Below, one piece after another: positions 27,568 to 36,963 of a stretch of DNA of 64,000 nt. This DNA is from Pseudomonas sp. SJZ079 (lineage in GTDB: Bacteria; Pseudomonadota; Gammaproteobacteria; Pseudomonadales; Pseudomonadaceae). Below the pieces are notes generated by a model that worked only from the letters and a program-made list of their open reading frames with translations, did no database searches and was not told the origin of the DNA. The position numbers were made by a program, and so were the translations under genes. Location of the stretch: the NCBI RefSeq assembly GCF_007993865.1, contig NZ_VIUH01000009.1, positions 62,001 to 126,000 on the forward strand, in the 5' to 3' direction. Position 1 is the stretch's first letter. Every line of letters begins with the position of its first letter.

Positions 27568-29007
27568 ATGCACATCCATATTCTCGGTATCTGCGGCACC
27601 TTCATGGGCTCGCTGGCCGTACTCGCCAAGGAATTGGGTCACCGGGTGACCGGTTCCGACGCCAATGTCTACCCGCCCATGAGTACTCAGTTGCAGGCCC
27701 AGGGCATCGAACTGACCCAGGGCTATGATCCTGCGCAACTCGATCCGGCGCCGGACCTGGTGGTGATCGGCAATGCCCTGTCGCGCGGCAATCCGGCGGT
27801 GGAGCATGTGCTGAATACAGGCCTGGCCTATGTCAGCGGCCCGCAGTGGCTGGCCGACCATGTGCTGCAGGGGCGCTGGGTGCTGGCGGTGGCCGGTACC
27901 CACGGCAAGACCAGCAGCAGCAGCATGCTGGCCTGGGTGCTGGAGCACGCCGGCATGGCCCCAGGCTTTCTGATCGGCGGGGTGCCGCAGAACTTCGGCA
28001 TCTCTGCACGCCTGGGCGGCACGCCGTTCTTCGTGGTCGAGGCCGACGAGTACGACAGCGCCTTCTTCGACAAGCGTTCGAAGTTCGTCCATTACCGCCC
28101 GCGCACGGCCATTCTCAATAATCTGGAGTTCGATCACGCGGACATCTTCCCGGATCTCGCGGCCATCGAGCGGCAGTTCCATCACCTGGTACGGACCATT
28201 CCCGGCGACGGCCTGATCATTCATCCGGCCAGCGAAAGCGCATTGCAGCGAGTCATCGAGATGGGCTGCTGGACCCCGGTGCAAACCACCGGCGCCGGCG
28301 GTCAGTGGCAGGCGCGGCTGCTCAGCGAGGACGGCTCGCGCTTCGAGGTGAGTTTCGCCGGCAAGGTCGAAGGCGTGGTCGACTGGCAACTGACCGGCCA
28401 GCACAACGTCGCCAATGCCCTGGGCGTACTCGCGGCGGCGCGGCATGTCGGCGTGGTGCCGGCCCAGGGCATCGTCGCCTTGGGCGAGTTCAAGAACGCC
28501 AAGCGGCGCATGGAGAAGGTGGCCGAGGTCAACGGCGTGACGATTTACGACGACTTCGCTCACCACCCGACTGCCATCGCCACCACCCTCGACGGACTGC
28601 GTAAGCGTATCGGCAGTGCGCAGTTGATCGCTATCGTTGAGCCGCGCTCCAACTCGATGAAGCTCGGCGCCCACCGCGACGGCTTGCCGGAGTCGGTGCA
28701 GCAGGCCGATGCGGTTTACTGGTACGCGCCGGCCAACCTCGGCTGGGACCTGGCCGCCACGGTGGCCTCGTCGAGCGTGCCGACCCAGGTCTGCGATTCG
28801 CTGGAGGCGATCATCGAAGGGGTCAAAGCCCAGGCGACGGCGGGCACCCAGGTGGTGATCATGAGCAACGGCGGTTTCGGCGGCCTGCACGGCAAGCTGG
28901 CTGCGGCGCTAGGGGGGCAAGAAACTGGTGTGCCTCCGACCCAAGAGGTGCCCCGTAGCTTGGACACTGGCAACGTGGTTCCTGGTCCATGGGGTAAAGG
29001 TGATTAA
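27568..29007 (+). CDS. mpl: UDP-N-acetylmuramate:L-Ala-gamma-D-Glu-meso-DAP ligase (peptidoglycan recycling)
   Basis: 479 aa. Mur-ligase features: N-terminal GICGTFMGSLAVLAKELGH, ATP loop GTHGKTSSSSMLAW, FVVEADEYDSAFFDKRSKF and DDFAHHPTAI. It reattaches recycled murein tripeptide to UDP-MurNAc in the cytosol. Family proteins normally end soon after NGGFGGLHGKL; this one continues about 30 residues (from GQETGV to WGKGD). The tail starts right after a G6 run (28912-28917), so a frameshift or an acquired tail is possible. Stop abuts the ubiX ATG. Confidence 0.92.
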   Translation: MHIHILGICGTFMGSLAVLAKELGHRVTGSDANVYPPMSTQLQAQGIELTQGYDPAQLDPAPDLVVIGNALSRGNPAVEHVLNTGLAYVSGPQWLADHVLQGRWVLAVAGTHGKTSSSSMLAWVLEHAGMAPGFLIGGVPQNFGISARLGGTPFFVVEADEYDSAFFDKRSKFVHYRPRTAILNNLEFDHADIFPDLAAIERQFHHLVRTIPGDGLIIHPASESALQRVIEMGCWTPVQTTGAGGQWQARLLSEDGSRFEVSFAGKVEGVVDWQLTGQHNVANALGVLAAARHVGVVPAQGIVALGEFKNAKRRMEKVAEVNGVTIYDDFAHHPTAIATTLDGLRKRIGSAQLIAIVEPRSNSMKLGAHRDGLPESVQQADAVYWYAPANLGWDLAATVASSSVPTQVCDSLEAIIEGVKAQATAGTQVVIMSNGGFGGLHGKLAAALGGQETGVPPTQEVPRSLDTGNVVPGPWGKGD

Positions 29008-29640
29008 ATGAATGGTCCCGAACGCATCACCCTGGCCATGACCGGCGCCTCCGGCGCGCAATATGGCCTGCGCCTGCTCGACTGCCTGGTGCAGGAAGAG
29101 CGCGAGGTGCACTTCCTGATCTCCAAGGCGGCCCAGCTGGTGCTGGCCACCGAGACCGATGTGACCCTGCCGGCCAAGCCTCAGGCCATGCAGGCGTTTC
29201 TCAGCGAGTACACCGGCGCCGCGCCGGGACAGATTCGGGTGTACGGCAAGGAAGACTGGATGGCCCCGGTGGCCTCCGGCTCCGGTGCGCCGAGCGCCAT
29301 GGTGGTAGTGCCCTGTTCGACCGGCACCCTGTCGGCGATCGCCACGGGCGCCTGCAACAACCTGATCGAGCGCGCCGCGGACGTGGCACTGAAGGAGCGC
29401 CGGCAACTGATTCTGGTGCCGCGCGAGGCGCCGTTCTCTAGCATCCACCTGGAGAACATGCTCAAGCTGTCCAACCTCGGCGCCACCATTCTGCCGGCGT
29501 CCCCGGGCTTCTACCACCAGCCGCAGACCATCGACGACCTGATCGACTTCGTCGTTGCACGGATTCTCAACTGCCTGGACGTGCCGCAGGACATGCTGCC
29601 GCGCTGGGGCGAGCACCATCAGGTGAGCGTCGATGATTGA
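29008..29640 (+). CDS. ubiX: Flavin prenyltransferase UbiX
   Basis: 210 aa. FMN-binding [12 protein letters not shown] at the N-terminus, [16 protein letters not shown], and [17 protein letters not shown] with conserved Arg/Glu. Makes prenylated FMN for the UbiD decarboxylase of ubiquinone synthesis. Starts on the base after the mpl stop. Confidence 0.95.
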   Translation: MNGPERITLAMTGASGAQYGLRLLDCLVQEEREVHFLISKAAQLVLATETDVTLPAKPQAMQAFLSEYTGAAPGQIRVYGKEDWMAPVASGSGAPSAMVVVPCSTGTLSAIATGACNNLIERAADVALKERRQLILVPREAPFSSIHLENMLKLSNLGATILPASPGFYHQPQTIDDLIDFVVARILNCLDVPQDMLPRWGEHHQVSVDD

Positions 29641-29950
29641 TCGGGGCCGGCTGCGGCGTCAGGTCTGCAAGGGGCTGACGCTGCTGCTGGCGCTGGGTCT
29701 GCTTGGCGGCTGCGCCAGCGTGCGCACCCTGGATGCGGCCAAGCCCGGTGCGCCGCTCCTCTATTCCGGTACGCGGCTGGACTGGTATGCGCTGAATGGC
29801 GGCTGCTGCCCGCTGGATCGTTTCGGCGCCGAGCCGCCCAGGTATGCGGCGCTCGATCTGCCGGCCAGTGCGCTGCTGGACACCTTGTTGCTGCCGTTTT
29901 CCATTGCCGCCGAACTGGGCCTGCACCTCGGCGTCAGCGGTGGCTTGTAA
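29633..29950 (+). CDS. YceK/YidQ-family lipoprotein
   Basis: 105 aa. Signal with lipobox LLGGC (about Cys27) followed by the family pattern [19 protein letters not shown] and [17 protein letters not shown]. Overlaps the ubiX 3' end by 8 nt, so it is coupled to it. Function unknown. Confidence 0.8.
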   Translation: MIDRGRLRRQVCKGLTLLLALGLLGGCASVRTLDAAKPGAPLLYSGTRLDWYALNGGCCPLDRFGAEPPRYAALDLPASALLDTLLLPFSIAAELGLHLGVSGGL

Positions 29951-29967
29951 GGGCCAGGCCCGCGGCG

Positions 29968-30339
29968 TCACCAATGCCGCTGGCGGCGGTTCCAGCGGTA
30001 CAGCGCGTGGGCGAACAGGTTGTAGCTCACGCGCGCCAGCCCATGCAGGCCGGGCAGGCGCAGCAGGCGGCCCAGCCAGTGCTGGCCCCGGGTGCGCTGG
30101 AACAACGCGCTAAAGGCGTCCACGCCGACATTGATCTGGCCCTGCTCATCCTTGAGGTACAGGCGCTCGCGCACCTGCTCCAGGTCCGCCCCCAGCTCTT
30201 CGACCGCCGCGGGGTTCTGCTGCACGTCGATCCACTCGACCGGGCAACTGCCCTCCACCTGCATGCGCCGACGCTGGCTTTCGATGCCGGCGTTACACAC
30301 CGGGCAGGCGCCGTTGTAGAAGACTCTGAGCTGACTCAT
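29968..30339 (-). CDS. DCC-family thiol-disulfide oxidoreductase-like protein (DUF393)
   Basis: 123 aa. The defining FYNGACPVC near the N-terminus gives a CxxC, followed by EWIDVQQNPAAVEELG and RGQHWLGRLLRLPGLHGLAR. The group is predicted to be thioredoxin-like; no substrate is known. Convergent with the YceK-like gene. Confidence 0.82.
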   Translation of the reverse strand: MSQLRVFYNGACPVCNAGIESQRRRMQVEGSCPVEWIDVQQNPAAVEELGADLEQVRERLYLKDEQGQINVGVDAFSALFQRTRGQHWLGRLLRLPGLHGLARVSYNLFAHALYRWNRRQRHW

Positions 30340-30446
30340 GGTGTTCCGCCGCTAGGCGTTCAGGCTGGTGTTCAGAGCTTGGCACAGAATCGCCTGTTTG
30401 GCGTTTAATCCTGGGCTCAGAACCGTGCCGCGATGAAGGGGCGAAA

Positions 30447-33074
30447 TCAGTCGGCGCTGTGCGCGGTAGGCAACAGTTCACCCGCCAAGCTCGCCGCATG
30501 CGGCCACTGTTCCAGGGCTGCCACGGGGCCCGGCGCACCGAACAGATAGCCCTGGAACTTGTGGCAACCCAGCTGCAGCAGGGCCGCGTGCTGCTCCGGG
30601 CTTTCCACCCCTTCGGCGATCACCGCCAGATCCAGGCTGCCGCCCAGGGCCACGATGGCGCGCACGATGGCCGCATCGTTAGGGTCGCTGAGCAGGTCGC
30701 GGACGAAGGATCGGTCGATCTTCAGGTGATCCAGGGGTAGGCGCTTGAGGTAGCTGAGGGACGAGTAGCCGGTGCCGAAGTCATCCAGCGAGAAGCGCAC
30801 CCCGCGGCTTCTGAGCTGGGTCATCTTGACGATCATCGCCTCGACATCCTCCACCAGTTGGCTTTCGGTCAGTTCCAGCTCCAGTCGGGTCGGGTTGGCC
30901 CCGGCTTCTTCCAGGGCGGCGAGCACGTCATCGACGAAGTCGCGGTGGTGGAACTGCCGGGCACTGACGTTGATCGCCAGGGTCAGTCCGGCCAGCGTGG
31001 GTTGTTCAGCCCAGGCGGCCAGTTGCTGGCAGGCGCTGTACAGGACCCAGCGGCCCAGCGGCAGGATCAGCCCCGTGCTTTCTGCCAAGGGGATGAACTC
31101 GGCCGGCGCCACCAGGCCGCGACTTGGGTGCTGCCAGCGGATCAGCGCCTCGACGCCAAGCAGTTGGCCCTCGTGGTTCACCTGTGGCTGGTAATGCAGG
31201 ATGAAGTGGCGCGCACTGATGCTCTGTCGCAGGTCGCTTTCCAGGCTGGCGCGTGCACTGACCTCCGCCTGCATCATTGGGTCGAAGAATTTCAAGGTGT
31301 TGCGCCCGGCCGACTTGGCTTGGTACATGGCCAGGTCGGCGCGCTTGAGCACTTCATCGACCGTGCTGTGGGCTTCTGAGAATAGCGCGACACCGATGCT
31401 GGCGGTGCTGGCGTAGCTGTGCTCCGGTAGCAGGTAGGGCGCGGCGAGGGCCTGGAGGATCTTGTTGGCCACCGTTTCGATCTGCTGTATGCAACCCTCA
31501 TGCTCCGGGTGCAGCCCTTCGAGCATCAGCACGAACTCGTCGCCGCCGAGACGGGCGAGGGTGTCCTCGGCGCGCACATGACTGCTCAGGCGTCGGGCCA
31601 CCTGGATCAGCAACTGGTCGCCCATGTCGTGGCCGAGGGTGTCGTTGAGGTCCTTGAAGTTATCCAGGTCGATAAATAACAGCGCGCCTTCCTGCTGGTG
31701 GCGCGAGCTCTGGGCCAGGGCGTGTTGCAAACGGTCAAACAGCAGGCGGCGGTTGGGCAGGCCGGTGAGGGGGTCGTAGAACGCCAGGCGATTGATCTGT
31801 TCGAGGTTCCGCTTGTTCTCGGTGATGTCGGTGGAGATGCCGCATAAGGCGTAGATACCGCCTTGCGGGTTACGCAGCGGCAGCTTGACCGAGAGAAAGG
31901 TGTGTTCGCTGCGGCCGTCCAGGCTGCGGTTGGTCTCTTCTTTCTCCACCCGTTCACCGAGCTGTAGCACGCGACGGTCGTTGTCGTGCAGGTTGGCCGC
32001 GGTGGCGGCATCGAAGAAACTTTCGTCGGTCTGCCCCACCACCCGCTCCAGCGGTTGGCCGAACAGTTCGCAGACCTTGCGGTTGGCGTACTGGTAACGC
32101 AGCTCGGGGTCCTTGATATAGATATAGGCCTCGACGCTGTCGAGAATGGTGTTCAGACGCTGCTCGCTGGCCTTGAGGTGGCGCGTTTTCTCGGCCACCT
32201 GGCGGCGCAGCAGCAGGGTGCCGCCGAGCGCCATCAGCAACAGGATGAGCAGACTCGCCAGGCCCCACCAGACACCGGCGGGAATCCGCAGTTTGGGGCG
32301 CTCGCCACCCCAGCGCTGCAGCGTCTGGTAGTAGAACGAGGACGACTCGCCCTGCCAGTCCTGCAGATGGGCGTCGATGGCGCTCAGCAGGTCGGCGTTG
32401 CGACCTTTGCGGGTGGCATAGAACAGCCGGGCGGGCAGGAACATGATCGGTGTGTAGTGCAGGCCGTAGCGTGGTGCGTGATAATCGCCGAAACGCTGGT
32501 TGGCCACCACGGCCTCGGCCTGCTGGTTGGCGACCCGCTCGAAGCCTTGTTCCAGACTCTGTACTGCGAGCAATTCGGCCTTGATGCCGAAGCTGTCGAG
32601 CAGCGTCTTGAGGTAGTCCTGCTGAATCGAGCCGGCCAGCACCGCGATGCGCCGGCCTTGCAGATCCAGTACCGATTCGAGGCGCGTCGCGTCGCGGCTG
32701 TAGAGTTGCGACCAGCTGAACAGCGCCGGCACCCGGTGGAAGTCCAGGGTCTGCGCCCTGGTTCCGATCAGTGCCACATCGGGCATCAGGTCGAGCTCGC
32801 CGCTCTGCACCAGCTGCATGCACTGTTGCCACTCGCAGCTGACCGGGCGCAGGCGCCATTGTTCCTGCCGCGCGATTTCTTCCAGCAGCTCGCCGAGGAT
32901 GCCGGAGATGCGGCCGTCCGGGCCCAGTAAAATCTTTGGCGCGTTGGCGTAGACCCCCACGCGGACTTCGCGCGGTTGTGCCCAGGCCGGTGCACAGAGG
33001 CAGACGCACAGCAACAGGGCGCCGATCAGGCGGAGGCTGGGGCGGGCAAGAAGCTGCGGTGAGGGTGGTCGCAT
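30447..33074 (-). CDS. Periplasmic-sensor PAS-GGDEF-EAL cyclic-di-GMP protein
   Basis: 875 aa. Signal peptide to about 32; SBP_bac_3 ligand domain 35-260; membrane helix about 268-292; PAS 305-420; GGDEF 432-595; EAL 610-860. The cyclase site is intact (LGGDEF), with an inhibitory-site RxxD (RAED) five residues before it. The phosphodiesterase signature is intact too (GVEALIRW, ELTES, DDFGTGYSSL, KIDRSFV, IAEGVES). It likely couples a periplasmic ligand to c-di-GMP level. Which activity dominates cannot be told. Confidence 0.92.
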   Translation of the reverse strand: MRPPSPQLLARPSLRLIGALLLCVCLCAPAWAQPREVRVGVYANAPKILLGPDGRISGILGELLEEIARQEQWRLRPVSCEWQQCMQLVQSGELDLMPDVALIGTRAQTLDFHRVPALFSWSQLYSRDATRLESVLDLQGRRIAVLAGSIQQDYLKTLLDSFGIKAELLAVQSLEQGFERVANQQAEAVVANQRFGDYHAPRYGLHYTPIMFLPARLFYATRKGRNADLLSAIDAHLQDWQGESSSFYYQTLQRWGGERPKLRIPAGVWWGLASLLILLLMALGGTLLLRRQVAEKTRHLKASEQRLNTILDSVEAYIYIKDPELRYQYANRKVCELFGQPLERVVGQTDESFFDAATAANLHDNDRRVLQLGERVEKEETNRSLDGRSEHTFLSVKLPLRNPQGGIYALCGISTDITENKRNLEQINRLAFYDPLTGLPNRRLLFDRLQHALAQSSRHQQEGALLFIDLDNFKDLNDTLGHDMGDQLLIQVARRLSSHVRAEDTLARLGGDEFVLMLEGLHPEHEGCIQQIETVANKILQALAAPYLLPEHSYASTASIGVALFSEAHSTVDEVLKRADLAMYQAKSAGRNTLKFFDPMMQAEVSARASLESDLRQSISARHFILHYQPQVNHEGQLLGVEALIRWQHPSRGLVAPAEFIPLAESTGLILPLGRWVLYSACQQLAAWAEQPTLAGLTLAINVSARQFHHRDFVDDVLAALEEAGANPTRLELELTESQLVEDVEAMIVKMTQLRSRGVRFSLDDFGTGYSSLSYLKRLPLDHLKIDRSFVRDLLSDPNDAAIVRAIVALGGSLDLAVIAEGVESPEQHAALLQLGCHKFQGYLFGAPGPVAALEQWPHAASLAGELLPTAHSAD

Positions 33075-33142
33075 GCGCTGGCTTCAATAGGAGTCTAGAT
33101 GTAGCAACGATAGCCGCAATAGTGCTCTGGAGCCTGCGCCTA

Positions 33143-33407
33143 GGGTCTGTTGCCGTTTCATTGCGAGCCGCGTTGCCGCGAGAAATGGCCCCCGTTTAGG
33201 CGCAGGACACAGGTAATGGTCATTCCCTTGCCAAGTCCTGCAACAACAGCGGGGGCCATTTCCCGCGCAACCCGAAGGGCCGGGCCTGTTTTTGCGCGAT
33301 GCGGCGTTTCTCGTCGCTCATTTGGAACAACCAAACCGCGCTCCTCGTGCCTTGCCTCGCGCAAAAACAGGCTACGGCGCGGCCGCGAATGAAACGGCAA
33401 CAGACCC
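33143..33407. mobile_element. MITE-like element, copy 1 (265 bp)
   Basis: Ends are GGGTCTGTTGCCGTTTCATT and its exact reverse complement (20 bp). Both ends are flanked by TA (33141-33142 and 33408-33409), as for IS630/Tc1-type insertions. Inside are a 13-bp inverted repeat (33182-33194 / 33250-33262) and a 16-bp one (33284-33299 / 33357-33372). There is no transposase. A copy of equal length at 61276-61540 differs at only 6 positions. It ends 15 bp before the 3' end of the methyltransferase gene. Confidence 0.85.
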
Positions 33408-33422
33408 TACCGCGGGGCGCGG

Positions 33423-34034
33423 CTAATCGGCCCAGCCGGAATACACATAGGTCATGGGCTTTGGCCCTTTCAGGTAACGGCGGCTGAGCGCGCCCAGGGT
33501 AAAGCCGCCGCTCTCGATCAGTGCCGGAATGTCGCGGTTGAGGTGGCAACCGCCGGCCAGCGGCTTCCAGTACGGCGTCAGGCGGTGCTGCCAGCGCACG
33601 ATCGAGGCATCCGGGGCCAGACCGTGCTCGCAGAACAGCAGGCGCCCGCCGGGTTTCAGCACCCGGCGCATGTCTTTGAGCGCGGCCAGCGCGTCGGGGA
33701 TGGTGCACAGGGTGAAGGTACAGACGATGCTGTCGAAACTGGCGTCGGCGGCCTGAATTTGATTCAGCTCCAGGGCGATCATCTCGACGGGGATGGCGAT
33801 CCGTGTGGCGCGTTCGTGCCCCAGTCGTTGCATCTCGGTGCAAGGGTCGACGCCGACTATCAGGCTGACGTGCGCGGGGGCGTAAAACTCCAGATTCAGC
33901 CCGCTGCCGATGCCAATCTCCAGCACTTTGCCGCGCGCCTGCGGGACCACTGTCGCGCGCGCCTTCATTACCTCGCCCATGCCGCAGGCGAAGTCGATCA
34001 GGTGCGGCAGGATATAGCGCTCATACAGGCGCAT
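33423..34034 (-). CDS. Class I SAM-dependent methyltransferase
   Basis: 203 aa. Motif I VLEIGIGSGLNLEFY, motif II-like IVGVDPCTEM, and CTFTLCTIPDALAAL leading into MRRVLKPGGRLLFCEHG. It resembles the METTL7/phospholipid-methyltransferase group, but the substrate is not determinable. First of a close run on this strand with the next two genes upstream. Confidence 0.82.
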   Translation of the reverse strand: MRLYERYILPHLIDFACGMGEVMKARATVVPQARGKVLEIGIGSGLNLEFYAPAHVSLIVGVDPCTEMQRLGHERATRIAIPVEMIALELNQIQAADASFDSIVCTFTLCTIPDALAALKDMRRVLKPGGRLLFCEHGLAPDASIVRWQHRLTPYWKPLAGGCHLNRDIPALIESGGFTLGALSRRYLKGPKPMTYVYSGWAD

Positions 34035-34054
34035 GGCAGGTTCCCGATGCAGGC

Positions 34055-34408
34055 TCAGGCATCGTTACTGGCGTCTGCTTCGGCTTCATCGTTGCTGCCG
34101 CTGATAGCGTCGAAACAACGGATGCGGTGCTGCTGTTCGCCGTCCGCCAGATGCCAGCTGTCGCTCTGCGAGTCGAAGCGCGCCGCCATTACCGTGGTGA
34201 GGGAGAATTGCCACTTGCGCTGCTCGCGGCCATCGATGCATTCGATGGTGAGCACGGTCTGGTCGTTGCTGTCGGCGCCGGCGGAACCGGCGCTGACCTG
34301 GGCCAGCAATTCGTTATCCAGACTGAACTGCCAGGCGTGCAGGCCATCTATCTCCAGCATGTCGGCGCCTTCCAGGGCTTCGATCAAGTCGTTATGGGAT
34401 GTGCTCAT
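34055..34408 (-). CDS. Small conserved Pseudomonas protein (DUF5629-like)
   Basis: 117 aa, acidic, soluble. The pattern MLEIDGLHAWQFSL and RKWQFSLTTVMAA suggests a beta-rich fold; the C-terminal 15 residues are Asp/Glu/Ala-rich. The family name is recalled, not searched. 20 nt from the methyltransferase gene. Function unknown. Confidence 0.65.
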   Translation of the reverse strand: MSTSHNDLIEALEGADMLEIDGLHAWQFSLDNELLAQVSAGSAGADSNDQTVLTIECIDGREQRKWQFSLTTVMAARFDSQSDSWHLADGEQQHRIRCFDAISGSNDEAEADASNDA

Positions 34409-34430
34409 AGGGCTTACTCAGTGCAGAGGG

Positions 34431-35072
34431 TTAGCGGCCGAGGCGGCGCAGCCGATCGGATTCGACGATGCGCACACCGTCCTGTTCTTCCAGGGCCAGG
34501 CGCCAGAGGGCGCGGGCCAGTACGGTCGCGTCGATGCCGCGGTATTTGCCCGGCAGCCAGCGCATCACCGGGGCCGCCAGGCGCTCGCCGATGCGCAGTT
34601 CGGCGCGTGGGCCGAGCAGCAGAGACGGCCGCACCAGAGTCAGTTGCGGCCAGCCCTGGGCCTTGAGTGCCTCTTCCATCTCGCCTTTGACGCGGTTGTA
34701 GAACACCGCGGATTTGGCGTCGGCGCCCAGTGCGCTGATCACCAGCAGGTGACGGGCACCGAGCTCGCGGGCGCGTTGGGCGAAGGCCAGCACCAGATCA
34801 TGATCGACGGCGCGGAAGGCGTCCTGCGAGCCGGCCCGCTTGAGGGTGCTGCCGAGGCAACAGAACGCGGTATCGACCGGGCCACTCAGCTTCGGTAGCA
34901 GCTCGAGAAGCTCGCCGACCGGGTTGTCCAGGTGCGCGTGTTCCGCCAGCGCCCGGCGGCTCGGCGCCAGCACGCGCGCGACCGTGGGTTCATTGAGCAA
35001 GCGATCCAGCAAGTGTTCGCCGGTCAGACCGGTGGCACCTGCAAGAAGGATGTGCTGGGGCGTCAAATACAT
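34431..35072 (-). CDS. NAD(P)-binding short-chain reductase/epimerase-like protein
   Basis: 213 aa. N-terminal dinucleotide site [18 protein letters not shown], then [18 protein letters not shown] and the [12 protein letters not shown] (YxxxK) segment. Resembles the HTATIP2/atypical SDR group. Substrate unknown. Likely first gene of the three-gene run ending with the methyltransferase. Confidence 0.8.
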   Translation of the reverse strand: MYLTPQHILLAGATGLTGEHLLDRLLNEPTVARVLAPSRRALAEHAHLDNPVGELLELLPKLSGPVDTAFCCLGSTLKRAGSQDAFRAVDHDLVLAFAQRARELGARHLLVISALGADAKSAVFYNRVKGEMEEALKAQGWPQLTLVRPSLLLGPRAELRIGERLAAPVMRWLPGKYRGIDATVLARALWRLALEEQDGVRIVESDRLRRLGR

Positions 35073-35103
35073 AGTGGTGGGTTCTCCGCTGATATCGATC
35101 AGC

Positions 35104-36840
35104 TTAGTGGTTGGCCGTGGTTTTGTCGGTGGGGGCGGTGCTCAATGCGGCGTTGGCCTGTTGCTCGCGCAGTTTGCGCCAGTGCACGAGGACCGGCTTG
35201 GGCGCCCATATCTGGGGTTCCGAGGCCTCGAAGCCTTCGGCCTGTTCGCGTTTGGCAACTGCTGCCTTGGCCAGTTCGAAGGCGCGTTGCAGGTCGTCAG
35301 TCTGCTGCAAGGCGTCGGCGAACAGGGCCCGGCCGAAATAGGTGAAGTCGTTTTCTTCCGAGCAGCCGAAGGACACCCGGTCGGCGCGCGCGGCAGCGAT
35401 CACCAGGGTCTTGTCATCTTTCAGCTTGGGAATGAAGCCGCCGGCGTAGCAGGCCGAGATCACCAGCACCTTGTCGCGCGCGTGCAGGGGGCGCAGCAGG
35501 GTGGCCAATTCGCTGGCCGGCAGATCGGCCAGCTGCAGGCGCGGCTGATCGAGGCTCAGCTCATGGCTGCGCGAGCCGTGGCTGGTCAGGTAGATGAAGA
35601 TCAGGTCCTCCGGGCCGCTACGCTCGGCCAGCGCCTGGAACGCGCGCCCCAGGTTTTCGCGGGTGGCCAGCGGGCGGTCGGCGAGGTGATCGCGGTGATT
35701 GATCAGGGTGATCTGGCCGCGTGCGGCGAAGCGCTCACCGAGCAAATCGGTGACGTAGTCGGCTTCGCGCATGAACACGCTCTGCTTGCCGTCGCCAGCC
35801 AGGCTCAGGCTGTAGAGCTCGATCGCGGGGGTCGAGGCGGGCAGGGCGGCGAGCGCCGTATCGAGCAGTCGGCCCTGGGTCAGCAAGCCGAGCTCCAAGG
35901 GGTCGGGCAAGGCGTGGCCCTGCTCGTCGCGTACGCGTTGGCCGCGTTGCCAAATGCCGCTCTGCTGGCTGCCGTCGGCCAGGCTCAGGGTGCCTTTGCC
36001 GCTGTAGTCACCGGCGGCGAACTGGCCTTGATAGACGCTGCCATCGGCCTGGGTCAGGCGGCCTTGGCCGTGGTAGCGCCAGTCGCTGAATTGACCGAGG
36101 TAGTGGCTGCCGTCAGCGCCGTCGTAGGTGCCGTCTCCGCTAAACGCGCCATCGACGAAGGCGCCACTCCAGACATCGCCGTCTGCGCTTTGATAGCGGC
36201 CCTGACCATGAAACTGGTTGTCACGGAAGCCGCCGCTGTAGAGATCGCCGTCGGGGCTCTTGAAACTGCCGGGGCCGTTCAATTGACCCTGGTCGAACTG
36301 GCCGCTGAACTGGTTGCCGTACTCGTCGCTGCGCACGCCCTGTCCCTGGGGCTGGCCCTTGCTGAACTGGCCCTTGAAGCTACTGCCATCGGCCCATTCG
36401 AGTGTGCCCAGGCCCTCGAACAGATTGTTCTGGAATGTGCCGCGATAGACCAGGCCGTCGTGGCTGAAGCGGCCTTCACCGCTGAATCGACCGAGTTCGA
36501 ATTCGCCTTCATAGGTCCCGCCATTGCCGTCGCGCAGGCGGCCCTGGCCATCAAAGGCGCCTTGCTGGAACTCGCCGAGGTAGTGTTCGCCGTTCGCACC
36601 ATGCCATTCGCCCGCACCTTGCAACTGGCCATCCTTGAAGGTGCCGACGAACCAGCTGCCGTTGCGGTAATCCACACGACCGTTGCCTTGCAGCAAGCCG
36701 TCGACCACCTCGCCGCGGTAGCGGCCGCCATCCGGCAGGGTGGCGTTGGCAGGCGACAGCGGTTCGCCGTCGCCGCAGGCGGCAACTAGCAGGGCGAGGC
36801 TCAGTGGAGCCAAATAGACGAGGCGGCGCATGGCAGACAT
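35104..36840 (-). CDS. MORN-repeat lipoprotein with C-terminal C13/caspase-like (clan CD) peptidase
   Basis: 578 aa from ATG 36840; ATG 36831 fits equally. Signal with lipobox VAAC, then about 11.5 tandem MORN repeats of 22-23 residues (roughly residues 25-285, e.g. [16 protein letters not shown]). The C-terminal domain shows the clan CD dyad: His in [12 protein letters not shown] and Cys in [12 protein letters not shown]. Aspartate two past the lipobox Cys (CGDGE) makes sorting ambiguous between membranes. C13-family peptidases cleave after Asn in eukaryotes; here the target is unknown. Confidence 0.8.
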   Translation of the reverse strand: MSAMRRLVYLAPLSLALLVAACGDGEPLSPANATLPDGGRYRGEVVDGLLQGNGRVDYRNGSWFVGTFKDGQLQGAGEWHGANGEHYLGEFQQGAFDGQGRLRDGNGGTYEGEFELGRFSGEGRFSHDGLVYRGTFQNNLFEGLGTLEWADGSSFKGQFSKGQPQGQGVRSDEYGNQFSGQFDQGQLNGPGSFKSPDGDLYSGGFRDNQFHGQGRYQSADGDVWSGAFVDGAFSGDGTYDGADGSHYLGQFSDWRYHGQGRLTQADGSVYQGQFAAGDYSGKGTLSLADGSQQSGIWQRGQRVRDEQGHALPDPLELGLLTQGRLLDTALAALPASTPAIELYSLSLAGDGKQSVFMREADYVTDLLGERFAARGQITLINHRDHLADRPLATRENLGRAFQALAERSGPEDLIFIYLTSHGSRSHELSLDQPRLQLADLPASELATLLRPLHARDKVLVISACYAGGFIPKLKDDKTLVIAAARADRVSFGCSEENDFTYFGRALFADALQQTDDLQRAFELAKAAVAKREQAEGFEASEPQIWAPKPVLVHWRKLREQQANAALSTAPTDKTTANH

Positions 36841-36915
36841 CCGAGTCGAGACATGCCTGCGAGTATGCCGCAAAGTGGCTTGCGCGCGATGCGGTGAAGC
36901 ACAGCATCGATGAAA

Positions 36916-36950
36916 AACCGGGCGCCGATCAGTGGATCGGGCGCCCGGTT
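36916..36950 (-). terminator. Intrinsic terminator of the maoC-like gene
   Basis: A 15-bp stem with one bulge (36916-36930 / 36935-36950), followed on the minus strand by TTTTT; 14 nt beyond the stop codon of the gene at 36964. Confidence 0.85.
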
Positions 36951-36963
36951 GCGCGCTGAGGTC

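Noticed and set aside
33158..33400. 80-codon open frames on both strands inside the repeat element (also 61283-61533)
   Set aside because: They arise from the inverted-repeat structure of the element; no ribosome site or domain is seen, so I treat the element as non-coding.
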